From DATGCT01 sp964639325 (GTDB taxonomy: Bacteria; Patescibacteriota; Minisyncoccia; UBA6257; GWB1-50-10): a stretch of 33,266 bases of DNA. Both the position numbers and the translations under genes were made by a program. How positions within the stretch are numbered: the first letter of the stretch is position 1; every line of letters begins with the position of its first letter. Positions 23,586 through 31,222 of the stretch are shown here, piece after piece. The notes under the pieces were generated by a model. It was not told the origin of the DNA. It saw nothing but the letters and a program-made list of their open reading frames with translations, and made no database searches. The stretch spans positions 1 through 33,266 of the forward strand of contig CAZXDO010000041.1 in NCBI GenBank assembly GCA_964639325.1. The letters are read 5' to 3'.

Positions 23586-24224
23586 ATGACTGCTTTAACT
23601 ATCTTTCAGATAATAGTTTTAATTTTTTCAATAGTTATACATGAGGTTTCTCATGGCTATGTTGCTGATTCATTAGGAGATCCCACGGCTAGAAAAGCAG
23701 GGCGTCTTACCCTAAACCCAATAAAGCATCTTGATGTTTTTGGATCATTTATTGTTCCTCTTCTTCTTATTATATCCAACGCCTCTTTTATTATTGGTTG
23801 GGCTAAGCCTGTTCCTTACAATCCTAATCTTCTTAGAGATAAAAAATATGGTCCTTTAAAAGTTGCCTTAGCCGGACCTTTTTCAAACTTGGTTATTGCT
23901 TTTTTCTTTGGAATCTTCTTAAGATTTGCCCACGGCTTCCTTCCCGAGATTACAGTCGTGGCTTTGGGATTTATAGTATTTTTAAATATTCTTTTAGCTG
24001 TTTTTAACCTTATTCCAATTCCACCTCTTGATGGTTCTAAAATTTTAACAGTAATTCTTCCTCCTAAATATTCCATGATGGTCCAGAGTGTTGGATTGGT
24101 TGGCATATTCTTGGTTTTAATATTTTTAGTGTATTTCGGAAGTTTTATTTTCGGTTTTACCGGTTCTATCTTTAAACTCCTAACGGGTCCGGAAGTTTGG
24201 CAAAATTTTGTTTCTATATTTTAA
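23586..24224 (+). CDS. M50 (site-2-protease) family membrane metalloprotease
   Basis: The 212-residue polytopic membrane protein has the zinc motif HEVSH at 19-23 inside the first membrane helix. The second motif NLIPIPPLDGSK, with Asp149 as the third ligand, lies in a later helix. Other hydrophobic segments lie near 55-68, 95-112, 118-142 and 165-195, and GPFSNLVIAF is typical. It belongs to the short soluble-domain-free group (YwhC-like) without a PDZ domain, unlike RseP. Such proteases cut membrane proteins within the bilayer; the substrate is unknown. No Shine-Dalgarno sequence precedes the ATG. Confidence 0.9.
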   Translation: MTALTIFQIIVLIFSIVIHEVSHGYVADSLGDPTARKAGRLTLNPIKHLDVFGSFIVPLLLIISNASFIIGWAKPVPYNPNLLRDKKYGPLKVALAGPFSNLVIAFFFGIFLRFAHGFLPEITVVALGFIVFLNILLAVFNLIPIPPLDGSKILTVILPPKYSMMVQSVGLVGIFLVLIFLVYFGSFIFGFTGSIFKLLTGPEVWQNFVSIF

Positions 24225-24250
24225 GCACTTAATTGAAATGCTTAATTTTG

Positions 24251-24279
24251 TTGACAACGTTAATCTATTTGTTTAAGCT
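24251..24279 (+). promoter_or_regulatory. rpsL-rpsG promoter
   Basis: A perfect TTGACA (24251-24256) and TAAGCT (24274-24279) have a 17-bp spacer. The predicted start near 24286 gives rpsL a leader of about 26 nt without a Shine-Dalgarno sequence. Confidence 0.6.
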
Positions 24280-24311
24280 AAATCTATTCCAATAGTTAAA
24301 TTAATATTGAT

Positions 24312-24725
24312 ATGCCTACCATTAATCAATTAACAAACAAAGGCAGAAAGCCAAAAGCAAAAAAGCCAAAGACACCGGCTTTGAATACCTATTTCAATTA
24401 TCAAAAAAATAGGCCGGTTAAATCTCCGGCACCTTTTAAACGTGGTGTTTGTACTAAAGTTTTTACTACTACCCCAAAGAAACCTAACTCGGCTCTTAGA
24501 AAAGTTGCCCGTGTTCGCCTTACCAACGGTACAGAAATTACTGCTTATATTCCCGGAGAAGGGCACAGTCTTCAAGAACACTCTGTTGTTCTTATCAGAG
24601 GCGGGAGAGTAAAAGACCTTCCCGGGGTTCGTTATACTATTGTTAGAGGAGCTCTTGATTCTACGGGAGTAGAAGACAGGAAGCAAAAAAGATCTAAATA
24701 CGGTACTAAAGCTCCAAAATCTTAA
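24312..24725 (+). CDS. rpsL: 30S ribosomal protein S12
   Basis: S12 lies at the decoding centre and controls translational accuracy. The 137-residue product has PTINQLTNKGRK, the TTTPKKPNSALRKVARVRL loop, YIPGEGHSLQEHS, VLIRGGRVKDLPGVRY and the basic C-terminus RKQKRSKYGTK. Lysines of the PKKPNS loop and the KDLPGVRY segment, where streptomycin-resistance changes fall in other bacteria, are unaltered. It is the first gene of the str-type cluster; rpsG follows after 1 nt. Confidence 0.97.
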   Translation: MPTINQLTNKGRKPKAKKPKTPALNTYFNYQKNRPVKSPAPFKRGVCTKVFTTTPKKPNSALRKVARVRLTNGTEITAYIPGEGHSLQEHSVVLIRGGRVKDLPGVRYTIVRGALDSTGVEDRKQKRSKYGTKAPKS

Positions 24726-24726
24726 A

Positions 24727-25197
24727 ATGAGAAAATCCACTTATTACAAAAAAAGAGAATATAAACCCGATCATAAATACGGTAGAATTGACATTGGCCG
24801 TTTTATTAATTATCTCATGAAAGACGGGAAGAAAAGCACGGCAGAAAAAATACTTTATTCTGCTTTTGATATAGTAGAAAAGAAAACAAAGGAAAAATCT
24901 GTAGATGTTTTTGAAAAGGCTATAACCAACGCTTCTCCTAAGATGGAAGTTGTTTCTCGTCGAGTTGGTGGAGCCAACTATCAAATTCCAAGGGAAGTAA
25001 GAACAGAACGTAAATTTTACCTTGCTTGTAAATGGATAATTGACGCTGCCCGATCAAAAAGCGGGACCGGTATGCCCGAGCGTCTTGCCGAGGAAATTAT
25101 TTCCGCTTACAACAATGAAGGGTCGACTATAAAGAAAAAGCAAGATATGCACCGTATGGCTGAAGCCAACCGCGCCTTTGCTTCCTTTTTAAGGTAA
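24727..25197 (+). CDS. rpsG: 30S ribosomal protein S7
   Basis: S7 nucleates assembly of the 30S head and contacts the E-site tRNA. The 156-residue product is of normal length, with DHKYGRIDIGRFINYLMKDG, NASPKMEVVSRRVGGANYQI, EVRTERKF, AARSKSGTGMPERLAEEI and a C-terminal AEANRAFASF helix. It starts 1 nt after the rpsL stop with no Shine-Dalgarno sequence, suggesting termination-reinitiation coupling. fusA follows after a 174-nt gap. Confidence 0.97.
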   Translation: MRKSTYYKKREYKPDHKYGRIDIGRFINYLMKDGKKSTAEKILYSAFDIVEKKTKEKSVDVFEKAITNASPKMEVVSRRVGGANYQIPREVRTERKFYLACKWIIDAARSKSGTGMPERLAEEIISAYNNEGSTIKKKQDMHRMAEANRAFASFLR

Positions 25198-25206
25198 ACC
25201 TCAAAA

Positions 25207-25352
25207 AGGAAATCACAAATTCCAAATCACAAATCCCAAATAATGACCAATAATCAATAACCCAAATTCCAAAATTTTAAAGTTAAAGCTTTGAAATTTG
25301 GTGCTCGGAATTTATTTGTTATTTGATGCTTGATATTTGGAACTTATTTTAA
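25207..25352. repeat. A/T-rich imperfect inverted repeat upstream of fusA
   Basis: The 174-nt rpsG-fusA gap is filled by a low-complexity sequence. The left arm repeats forms of CAAATCCCAAAT and CCAAATTCCAAAA; the right arm (from about 25290) contains their approximate complements (GAAATTTGG, ATATTTGGAAC). The arms of about 60 nt meet near CTTTAA/TTAAAG at 25277-25290. It looks like a decayed foldback element. No -35/-10 pair stands out. Confidence 0.55.
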
Positions 25353-25371
25353 ATTTTAATTTAAAATTTTT

Positions 25372-27495
25372 ATGCCAAGAAAATATCCAATTGAAAAAGT
25401 AAGAGATATAGGAATTATTGCTCACATTGATGCCGGAAAAACAACTGTCAGCGAAAGAATCCTTTTTTATACCGGTATATCTCATAAAATAGGAGAAGTT
25501 CATGAAGGAGCTGCAGTTATGGACTGGATGGAGCAAGAACGTGAAAGAGGAATTACTATAACCTCAGCTGCTACTACTTGTTTTTGGACACCTATTTATC
25601 ACCGTTTTGGTATTGAGGATGAAGAAAAATTAAAAGATCTCAAGGATAAATACGAGCATCGGATCAATATTATTGATACACCCGGCCATATTGACTTCAC
25701 CGTTGAAGTTAAACGTTCTTTGCGGGTTCTTGACGGTGCGGTGGCTGTTTTCGATGGAGTAGCCGGAGTTGAACCTCAATCTGAGACTAACTGGCATTAC
25801 GCAGATGAATACGAAGTACCTCGTATTTGTTTTATTAACAAGATGGATAGAACCGGAGCTAGTTTTGAAAATAGTTTTAAAACAATTAAAGACCGTCTTA
25901 CTTCCAACGCTGTTCCCATTCAACTTCCAATCGGGGCAGAGAGTGACTTTAAAGGTGTTATTGATCTTTTAAAGAAAAAAGCTTTCAGTTTTGAAGGTGA
26001 TCAAGGGGAGGTAGTTAAAGAAATTGAAATTCCCGAGAATATAAAAGATAAAGTTGATACTCTTCATAAAGAATTAATTGAAAAGATAGTTGAAAATGAC
26101 AGTAAGCTTCTTGAAAAATATTTTGAAGGTGAAGAAATTTCTATTGACGAACTAAAGAAAACCCTTCGTAAGGCAGTAATTAGCCTTAAAATCATTCCTG
26201 TTATGTGTGGTTCTGCTTTAAAGAATAAAGGTGTTCAATTGCTCTTAGACGCAGTTGTTGACTATCTTCCTGCCCCAACCGAACTTCCTCCTGTTAAAGG
26301 CCTTAATCTTAAAGACGAGGAGGAGACGAGAGAACCAAAAGATGACGCTCCCGCCGCAGCTCTTGCTTTTAAAGTTACTTCTGATCCTTATGTTGGAACC
26401 TTAACTTACTTCCGCCTTTATTCCGGAACTATTAAGAAAGGAAGCTATCTTTTAAACACCAGCGAGGGCAAGCAAGAACGTATCGGCCGCATTCTTCAAA
26501 TGCACGCTAATCACAGAAAGGATATTGATGAAATTTATGCCGGTGACCTAGGAGCTATTGTCGGTCTTAAAAATACTACCACCGGAGACACTTTAGCTGA
26601 TCCTAATAATCCAATTATTTTAGAAAATATTACTTTTCCTGAACCGGTTATCTCAGTTCGTATAGAGCCAAAAACTAAAGCTGATCAGGAAAAAATGGGT
26701 GTTGCCTTAAGAAAACTTGGAGAAGAAGATCCTACCTTCAAAGTTAGAGCTGACCACGAAACCGGTGAAACAATTATTGCCGGTATGGGTGAACTACATC
26801 TTAATGTTCTTGTTGATCGTTTGAAGCGTGAATTTAGTGTTGATGCCGATATGGGTCGTCCTCAAGTAGCTTATAGAGAAACCATTACTAAACCTTCCGA
26901 GGCAGAAGGAAAGTATATTCGCCAATCTGGAGGTAGAGGCCAGTACGGTCACGTTAAAATTAATATTGAACCCCTTGAAAGAGGAAAAGGTTTTGAGTTT
27001 GTAAACAAGATTAAAGGAGGTGTTATTCCTCAAGAATTTATTCCTGCCGTTGAAAAAGGAGTTAAAGAAGCTATGGATAAAGGTATTTACGCCGGCTACA
27101 CTCTTACCGACTGCCAAGTAACTCTTTACGACGGATCTTTCCACGAAGTTGACTCTTCAGACGTTGCCTTTAAGGTGGCTGGTTCTATGGCCTTTCAGGA
27201 TGCCGCTAAGAGAGCCGGTGTTGTTTTACTTGAACCAATTATGAAAGTCCAAATTATTGTTCCCGATGATTTCTTGGGCGATGTTACCGGTGACGTTAAT
27301 TCTAAAAGAGGACAAATCCAATCTATGGAAGAACGAGGAAAAGTTAGAGTGGTTAACGCTCTTATTCCTCTTTCCGAACTTTTTGGTTATTCCACCCAAC
27401 TTCGCTCTATGACTCAAGGAAGAGGTTCGTTTAATATGGAATTCCACCAATATAACATTGTACCCGATAACGTGGCTAAGGAAATAGCCGAATAA
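25372..27495 (+). CDS. fusA: Elongation factor G
   Basis: EF-G is the GTPase that drives tRNA-mRNA translocation and, with RRF, ribosome recycling. The 707-residue product has G1 AHIDAGKTT, switch RGITITSAAT, G3 DTPGHIDF, G4 NKMDRTGA, and the domain IV-V segments QSGGRGQYGHV and MTQGRGSFNMEF. Length is normal. It is third in the rpsL-rpsG-fusA order of the bacterial str operon; tuf does not follow. There is no Shine-Dalgarno sequence before the ATG. Confidence 0.97.
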   Translation: MPRKYPIEKVRDIGIIAHIDAGKTTVSERILFYTGISHKIGEVHEGAAVMDWMEQERERGITITSAATTCFWTPIYHRFGIEDEEKLKDLKDKYEHRINIIDTPGHIDFTVEVKRSLRVLDGAVAVFDGVAGVEPQSETNWHYADEYEVPRICFINKMDRTGASFENSFKTIKDRLTSNAVPIQLPIGAESDFKGVIDLLKKKAFSFEGDQGEVVKEIEIPENIKDKVDTLHKELIEKIVENDSKLLEKYFEGEEISIDELKKTLRKAVISLKIIPVMCGSALKNKGVQLLLDAVVDYLPAPTELPPVKGLNLKDEEETREPKDDAPAAALAFKVTSDPYVGTLTYFRLYSGTIKKGSYLLNTSEGKQERIGRILQMHANHRKDIDEIYAGDLGAIVGLKNTTTGDTLADPNNPIILENITFPEPVISVRIEPKTKADQEKMGVALRKLGEEDPTFKVRADHETGETIIAGMGELHLNVLVDRLKREFSVDADMGRPQVAYRETITKPSEAEGKYIRQSGGRGQYGHVKINIEPLERGKGFEFVNKIKGGVIPQEFIPAVEKGVKEAMDKGIYAGYTLTDCQVTLYDGSFHEVDSSDVAFKVAGSMAFQDAAKRAGVVLLEPIMKVQIIVPDDFLGDVTGDVNSKRGQIQSMEERGKVRVVNALIPLSELFGYSTQLRSMTQGRGSFNMEFHQYNIVPDNVAKEIAE

Positions 27496-27518
27496 TATAA
27501 TTAAATATTTTTAGTAAG

Positions 27519-27541
27519 AGAGGCGGTTCGCCTCTTTTTTA
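27519..27541 (+). terminator. fusA terminator
   Basis: AGAGGCG (27519-27525) and CGCCTCT (27529-27535) with a 3-nt loop are followed by six T. Confidence 0.88.
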
Positions 27542-27632
27542 TTTCTCTTTAACGATAATTTATTGACTTCTTGTTAAAAATATATCAAAATAATACAAGT
27601 ATTTTAAAAATTTAATAAGAAAGGAGTTTATT

Positions 27633-28031
27633 ATGTTGCCAAAAGAATTAGCGTTACAAATCATCCCGCTTTTGAGGTCTGAAAAACAAATTCTGGAAAT
27701 CATGAAGAAAGCCGGTTACAGCAGTGATGTCTGTAAAGCAAGTGTTCCTCTTTTGAAACTAGAGGAAAAGTCTGAAGAAGAAATCTTAGAAATCATGAGA
27801 AACACCGGTTATAACTGGATTATCTGCAAAGCAAGTATTCCTCTTTTGAAACTAAAGGACAAATCTGAAGAAGAAATTCATGAAGTTATGGCAAAAACTA
27901 ATTACAATCATGATGTTTGTGAGGCGGGTATCGTTTTTATGAAATCTGAAAATCGAATTTTAGATATCATGGAAAAAACTGATTATAACAGAAGTGTTTG
28001 TACGGTAGGCCTGGAATCTTTGGAGAAGTAA
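27633..28031 (+). CDS. Small repeat protein of unknown function
   Basis: The family is not recognised. The 132-residue product consists of four consecutive units of about 28-31 residues with the pattern ILEIMxKxGYxxxVCKASxPLLKL. Each holds one Cys in the VC/IC position, and acidic KSEEE linkers join the middle units. It should fold as a helical repeat. Units two and three are also similar in DNA (offset 93 bp, GCAAGTGTTCCTC at 27738 and GCAAGTATTCCTC at 27831), pointing to recent duplication. No signal peptide or membrane helix is seen. Unlike nearly all its neighbours it has a strong Shine-Dalgarno-like GAAAGGAG 8 nt before the ATG. It is flanked by terminators on both sides, so it is transcribed alone. 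Confidence 0.75.
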   Translation: MLPKELALQIIPLLRSEKQILEIMKKAGYSSDVCKASVPLLKLEEKSEEEILEIMRNTGYNWIICKASIPLLKLKDKSEEEIHEVMAKTNYNHDVCEAGIVFMKSENRILDIMEKTDYNRSVCTVGLESLEK

Positions 28032-28040
28032 GTAAAAACT

Positions 28041-28074
28041 AGCGGTTTTTTTGATAAACAAAACCGCTTTTTTA
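28041..28074 (+). terminator. Terminator of the repeat-protein gene
   Basis: AGCGGTTTT (28041-28049) and AAAACCGCT (28060-28068) around a 10-nt loop are followed by a T-run. Confidence 0.88.
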
Positions 28075-28124
28075 TTTTCCCTTCTATTTTTGTTTTTTAA
28101 AGGTATAGAGTAAAATATAAACAT

Positions 28125-30998
28125 ATGAAAAAGGATACAGACAGGATTAAAGAGAAACTTGATATTGTTGAATTTATTAAATCATACGTCGACCTAAAAC
28201 CGGCCGGGAAAAACTTTAAAGGCATTTGTCCTTTTCATCAGGAAACAGATGCTTCTTTTATTGTCTCTCCTGAACGTCAAACTTGGCATTGTTTTGGGTG
28301 TTTTCCGCCCGGCCAAAAGATAAAGACCCCCGAAGGATATCATGAAATAGATAAAATAAAGGAGGATCAAATCGTATACTCGGGCAAAGGCAGACCTCAA
28401 AAGGTTATAGCCACCCACAAACGGAAATATGAAGGTGAATTGGTGAACATAAGTACCAGAAAGTTAAAAAATATTGTATCCCTTACGGCTGACCATAAGT
28501 TAAACATTGTTCGACCAAAAACAAAACACTATCGCAAAACGAAGCAATTCTATCGCCAAACTAGAAAATACAGAAAGGAAAATAATACTTCCTTAAGTGA
28601 AGCAATAGAAAGGTATAGCAACATAAAAGAGGTTAGTGCTGGAGAAGTTCAAAAAGACGATTTTGTATTTTATCCCATAAATACCAGAGTAAGTAAACAG
28701 AAAACAATAGATCTCAGAAAGTATCTTACTAAGAAATATACTTTTGGTCCTCATCCACCGGAGCTGAAATATAAACAGGAAATAAGTGATGATCTCCTCA
28801 AGCTTATCGGATATTGGATAGCTGAAGGAAGTAATCATCGCGCTTATATCAGATTTAGTTTAGGAAATCATGAAGAAGATTTTGCAGATGATATTGTTTT
28901 GCTTATAAAAAAACTTTTTGGCTTAAGCGCTTCTATCCATAAACGAAACGGCAAGCGAACGGGTATTGAAATAACTGCGTGCCATGCTTATCTTGCTGAT
29001 ATCTTTGAGCAGATGTGCGGCAAAGGAGCCGAAAATAAGCATATTCCTTGGGAACTTCAAGAAATATCTCCCCAAAAGCAAATGGTACTTCTCGACGCCA
29101 TGCATCGGGGCGATGGATATACTTATATCGCAAATAATTCATCTAAAGAACACCGGGCGATTGCAACTATTTCCCCAATATTAAAAGAGCAGATTGTGGA
29201 CATCCTCCTTAGAAACGGCTATTTCCCAAGCGCTCGCACCACTAAAAAAAGAATAGACAGGAATAAAGTTCATCACAGAGAATCATATACAATAGTTTGG
29301 TCTAACGAAGCTGTACCCCAACATAATTACATATACAGAGATGGAAAAAATAAGAAGGTGAAGTATTGGTTGTTACCGGTTAAGGAAGTTTCTAGAAAAA
29401 GGTATAAAGGTCCAGTCCATAACCTTACAATTAATGAAGAGCATTCATATATTGCCGAAAACTTTGCTGTATCAAACTGTGGAGAAGGGGGTGATATTAT
29501 TACGTTTGTGATGATGTATGAAAATTATGAATTCTCGGAAGCCCTTAGGTTTTTAGCTGATAAAGCTGGTATTGAAATTGAAACCAGAAGTGGCAGGGAA
29601 CAGAGAGAATTTGAAATTCTTTATGATGTAAATAAAATTGCTGAAAATTTTTTTCACAAATCTCTTGTTGAAAATAAAAAAGCTCTTTTGTATTTAAAAA
29701 AAAGAGGTTTAAAAGGAAGTACTATTAAGGAATTTAAAATAGGGTATTCTCCGGGAGGAGATAAGCTTATTGTTCATCTTTTAGATAAGGGGTTTAAAAT
29801 TCAGGATATTGTCAATGCCGGTTTAGCTTACAAAAGCAAAAGCAATATGTATAAAGACAGATTTGCCGGCAGAATCATTTTTCCTCTTATTAATCGGCTT
29901 GATAAAACCATTGGTTTTGGAGGGCGTATTTTGGAAGAAGGAGGGGATGTAGCTAAATACATAAACACTTCCCAAACTCCTGTATATAACAAATCAAAGT
30001 TCCTTTTTGGTTTAAACAAAGCTAAAAAAGGAATAGTGGACTCTAAGACGGTTTTTCTTGTTGAGGGTTATATGGACGTTATTATGGCTTGGCAATCCGG
30101 CATTAAAAACGCTGTAGCTGTTTCCGGTACTAGCCTAACTACCCAACACCTCTCCAATCTTCAACGTTTAGCAGATTCAGTAATTGTTAGTTTTGATAAT
30201 GATTCCGGAGGGTTACGAGCCCTGGAACGAGCTATTGAAATATTTGGTAATTTCGATTTCCATGTTTTAGCAGTTGATCTTGGAAAATATAATGATCCGG
30301 CGGAAGCCTGCCAAGAAGAACCCGAGTTTTTAAAGGAAGCTATTAAAGAAGCTAAACCTGCTATGACTCGTCTTTTTGAAGCCTCTTTTTCCGAAAATCT
30401 TAATATGGTGGAACAAAAGAAAAGAGTAAGAGATATGCTCCAAAAGATTAAAAAAGTAAAAAGTTCTGTTGACCAAGATAATTGGATAAGAGAACTTTCA
30501 AAGCATTCAGGAATTTCAGAAGTTTCTTTATGGACAGAATTTGAGAATATTGAAGAAGTTAGAAAAACTCAGGAAGAAACAGAGAAAGTAGAAAATCTTT
30601 CCCCAAAAGAAAGAGTAGACCTTATTTCTCGTCGTCTGCTTGTTCTTGCCTTTACTAACGACGAATTTCTTCGTATAGTGAAAGACAACAAAAAACTTTT
30701 TTCTAAAGAATATCAGGAGATAATTGATAATCCAAAAAGTGAGGAAGCCGGATTTATTGATATGGAAGCCTCTTATGAATTTGGTGAAATAAATGACAAT
30801 TTGATAAAACAAGAATTTGAAGAGCTTTTAAGACAATTAAAAATAGAAAGCTTAAAAAAATACCAAGAAACACTTAGAAAGAAAATGAAAAATATTGCTG
30901 ACGAACAAGGCGAAAAAGAAGAAGTTTTAAAGGAATTTCAAAAAATAGCTCTTGAAATTGACGAACTTAGGCAATTAAATATCTTTAAAAATAAATAA
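28125..30998 (+). CDS. dnaG: DNA primase DnaG containing an intein
   Basis: DnaG synthesises RNA primers at the replication fork. The precursor has 957 residues; removing the 393-residue intein (59-451) leaves a 564-residue primase. The zinc-binding domain holds CPFHQE and HCFG, then CGEGGD, which are contiguous only after splicing. The RNA polymerase core follows (YLKKRGLKGSTIKEFKIGYSP begins this region), with the TOPRIM motifs VEGYMDVIMAW and SFDNDSGG and then NDPAEAC. The C-terminal helicase-interaction region is Glu/Lys-rich and poorly conserved. A -10-like TAAAAT (28111-28116) lies 8 nt before the ATG, with no Shine-Dalgarno sequence. Intein removal is required for an intact zinc site. 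Confidence 0.95.
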   Translation: MKKDTDRIKEKLDIVEFIKSYVDLKPAGKNFKGICPFHQETDASFIVSPERQTWHCFGCFPPGQKIKTPEGYHEIDKIKEDQIVYSGKGRPQKVIATHKRKYEGELVNISTRKLKNIVSLTADHKLNIVRPKTKHYRKTKQFYRQTRKYRKENNTSLSEAIERYSNIKEVSAGEVQKDDFVFYPINTRVSKQKTIDLRKYLTKKYTFGPHPPELKYKQEISDDLLKLIGYWIAEGSNHRAYIRFSLGNHEEDFADDIVLLIKKLFGLSASIHKRNGKRTGIEITACHAYLADIFEQMCGKGAENKHIPWELQEISPQKQMVLLDAMHRGDGYTYIANNSSKEHRAIATISPILKEQIVDILLRNGYFPSARTTKKRIDRNKVHHRESYTIVWSNEAVPQHNYIYRDGKNKKVKYWLLPVKEVSRKRYKGPVHNLTINEEHSYIAENFAVSNCGEGGDIITFVMMYENYEFSEALRFLADKAGIEIETRSGREQREFEILYDVNKIAENFFHKSLVENKKALLYLKKRGLKGSTIKEFKIGYSPGGDKLIVHLLDKGFKIQDIVNAGLAYKSKSNMYKDRFAGRIIFPLINRLDKTIGFGGRILEEGGDVAKYINTSQTPVYNKSKFLFGLNKAKKGIVDSKTVFLVEGYMDVIMAWQSGIKNAVAVSGTSLTTQHLSNLQRLADSVIVSFDNDSGGLRALERAIEIFGNFDFHVLAVDLGKYNDPAEACQEEPEFLKEAIKEAKPAMTRLFEASFSENLNMVEQKKRVRDMLQKIKKVKSSVDQDNWIRELSKHSGISEVSLWTEFENIEEVRKTQEETEKVENLSPKERVDLISRRLLVLAFTNDEFLRIVKDNKKLFSKEYQEIIDNPKSEEAGFIDMEASYEFGEINDNLIKQEFEELLRQLKIESLKKYQETLRKKMKNIADEQGEKEEVLKEFQKIALEIDELRQLNIFKNK
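28299..29477 (+). mobile_element. Intein with LAGLIDADG endonuclease, inside dnaG
   Basis: This is a protein-level mobile element of 393 residues. It starts at Cys (block A, CFPPGQKIKTPEGYHEIDKI) and ends VSN, followed by Cys as the +1 extein residue. Block B is seen as SLTADHKLN (TxxH). The endonuclease part has two LAGLIDADG (DOD) motifs, LIGYWIAEGSN and LLDAMHRGDGYT. The C-terminal blocks are VHNLTINEEHSYIAENFAVSN, split here only by the reading frame's end. The residue before the terminal Asn is Ser rather than the usual His. Splicing would join HCFG to CGEGGD, restoring the primase zinc motif. Both endonuclease motifs keep their acidic residues, so it may still be active. Confidence 0.93.
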
Positions 30999-31101
30999 AT
31001 ATCGGTTTAAAAATATGCCCAGTAATACAACTTCCAGTGTTATCTTTAGTAATTGTATTCTGGAACTAATAAACTAAGTTTTAAAAACAAAAAAGAAAAT
31101 T

Positions 31102-31212
31102 ATGAAAAATAACAAACGCCGTGAGGTATTAAGGATTTACAAAGGTCATAAATCTAATTTTAAAAATCCAGCAATTCAAACGTTAAAAGAGGCGTTTGGT
31201 TCTGGAAGTTGA
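31102..31212 (+). CDS. Possible 36-residue basic small protein
   Basis: This short ORF between dnaG and rpoD encodes MKNNKRREVLRIYKGHKSNF followed by a short tail ending in AFGSGS. It is Lys/Arg-rich and has no recognised family. Its TGA stop is the first part of the extended -10 box TGATATACT of rpoD. The rest of the 30999-31222 gap has a hairpin near 31019-31063 (AATACAA/TTGTATT) and nothing else clear. Coding status is uncertain. Confidence 0.35.
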   Translation: MKNNKRREVLRIYKGHKSNFKNPAIQTLKEAFGSGS

Positions 31213-31218
31213 TATACT
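31210..31218 (+). promoter_or_regulatory. Extended -10 promoter of rpoD
   Basis: TGATATACT has its TATACT hexamer at 31213-31218 and only 4 nt to the ATG at 31223. The same extended -10 form occurs before the mscS-family gene and the structured RNA. Confidence 0.5.
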
Positions 31219-31222
31219 GGGT

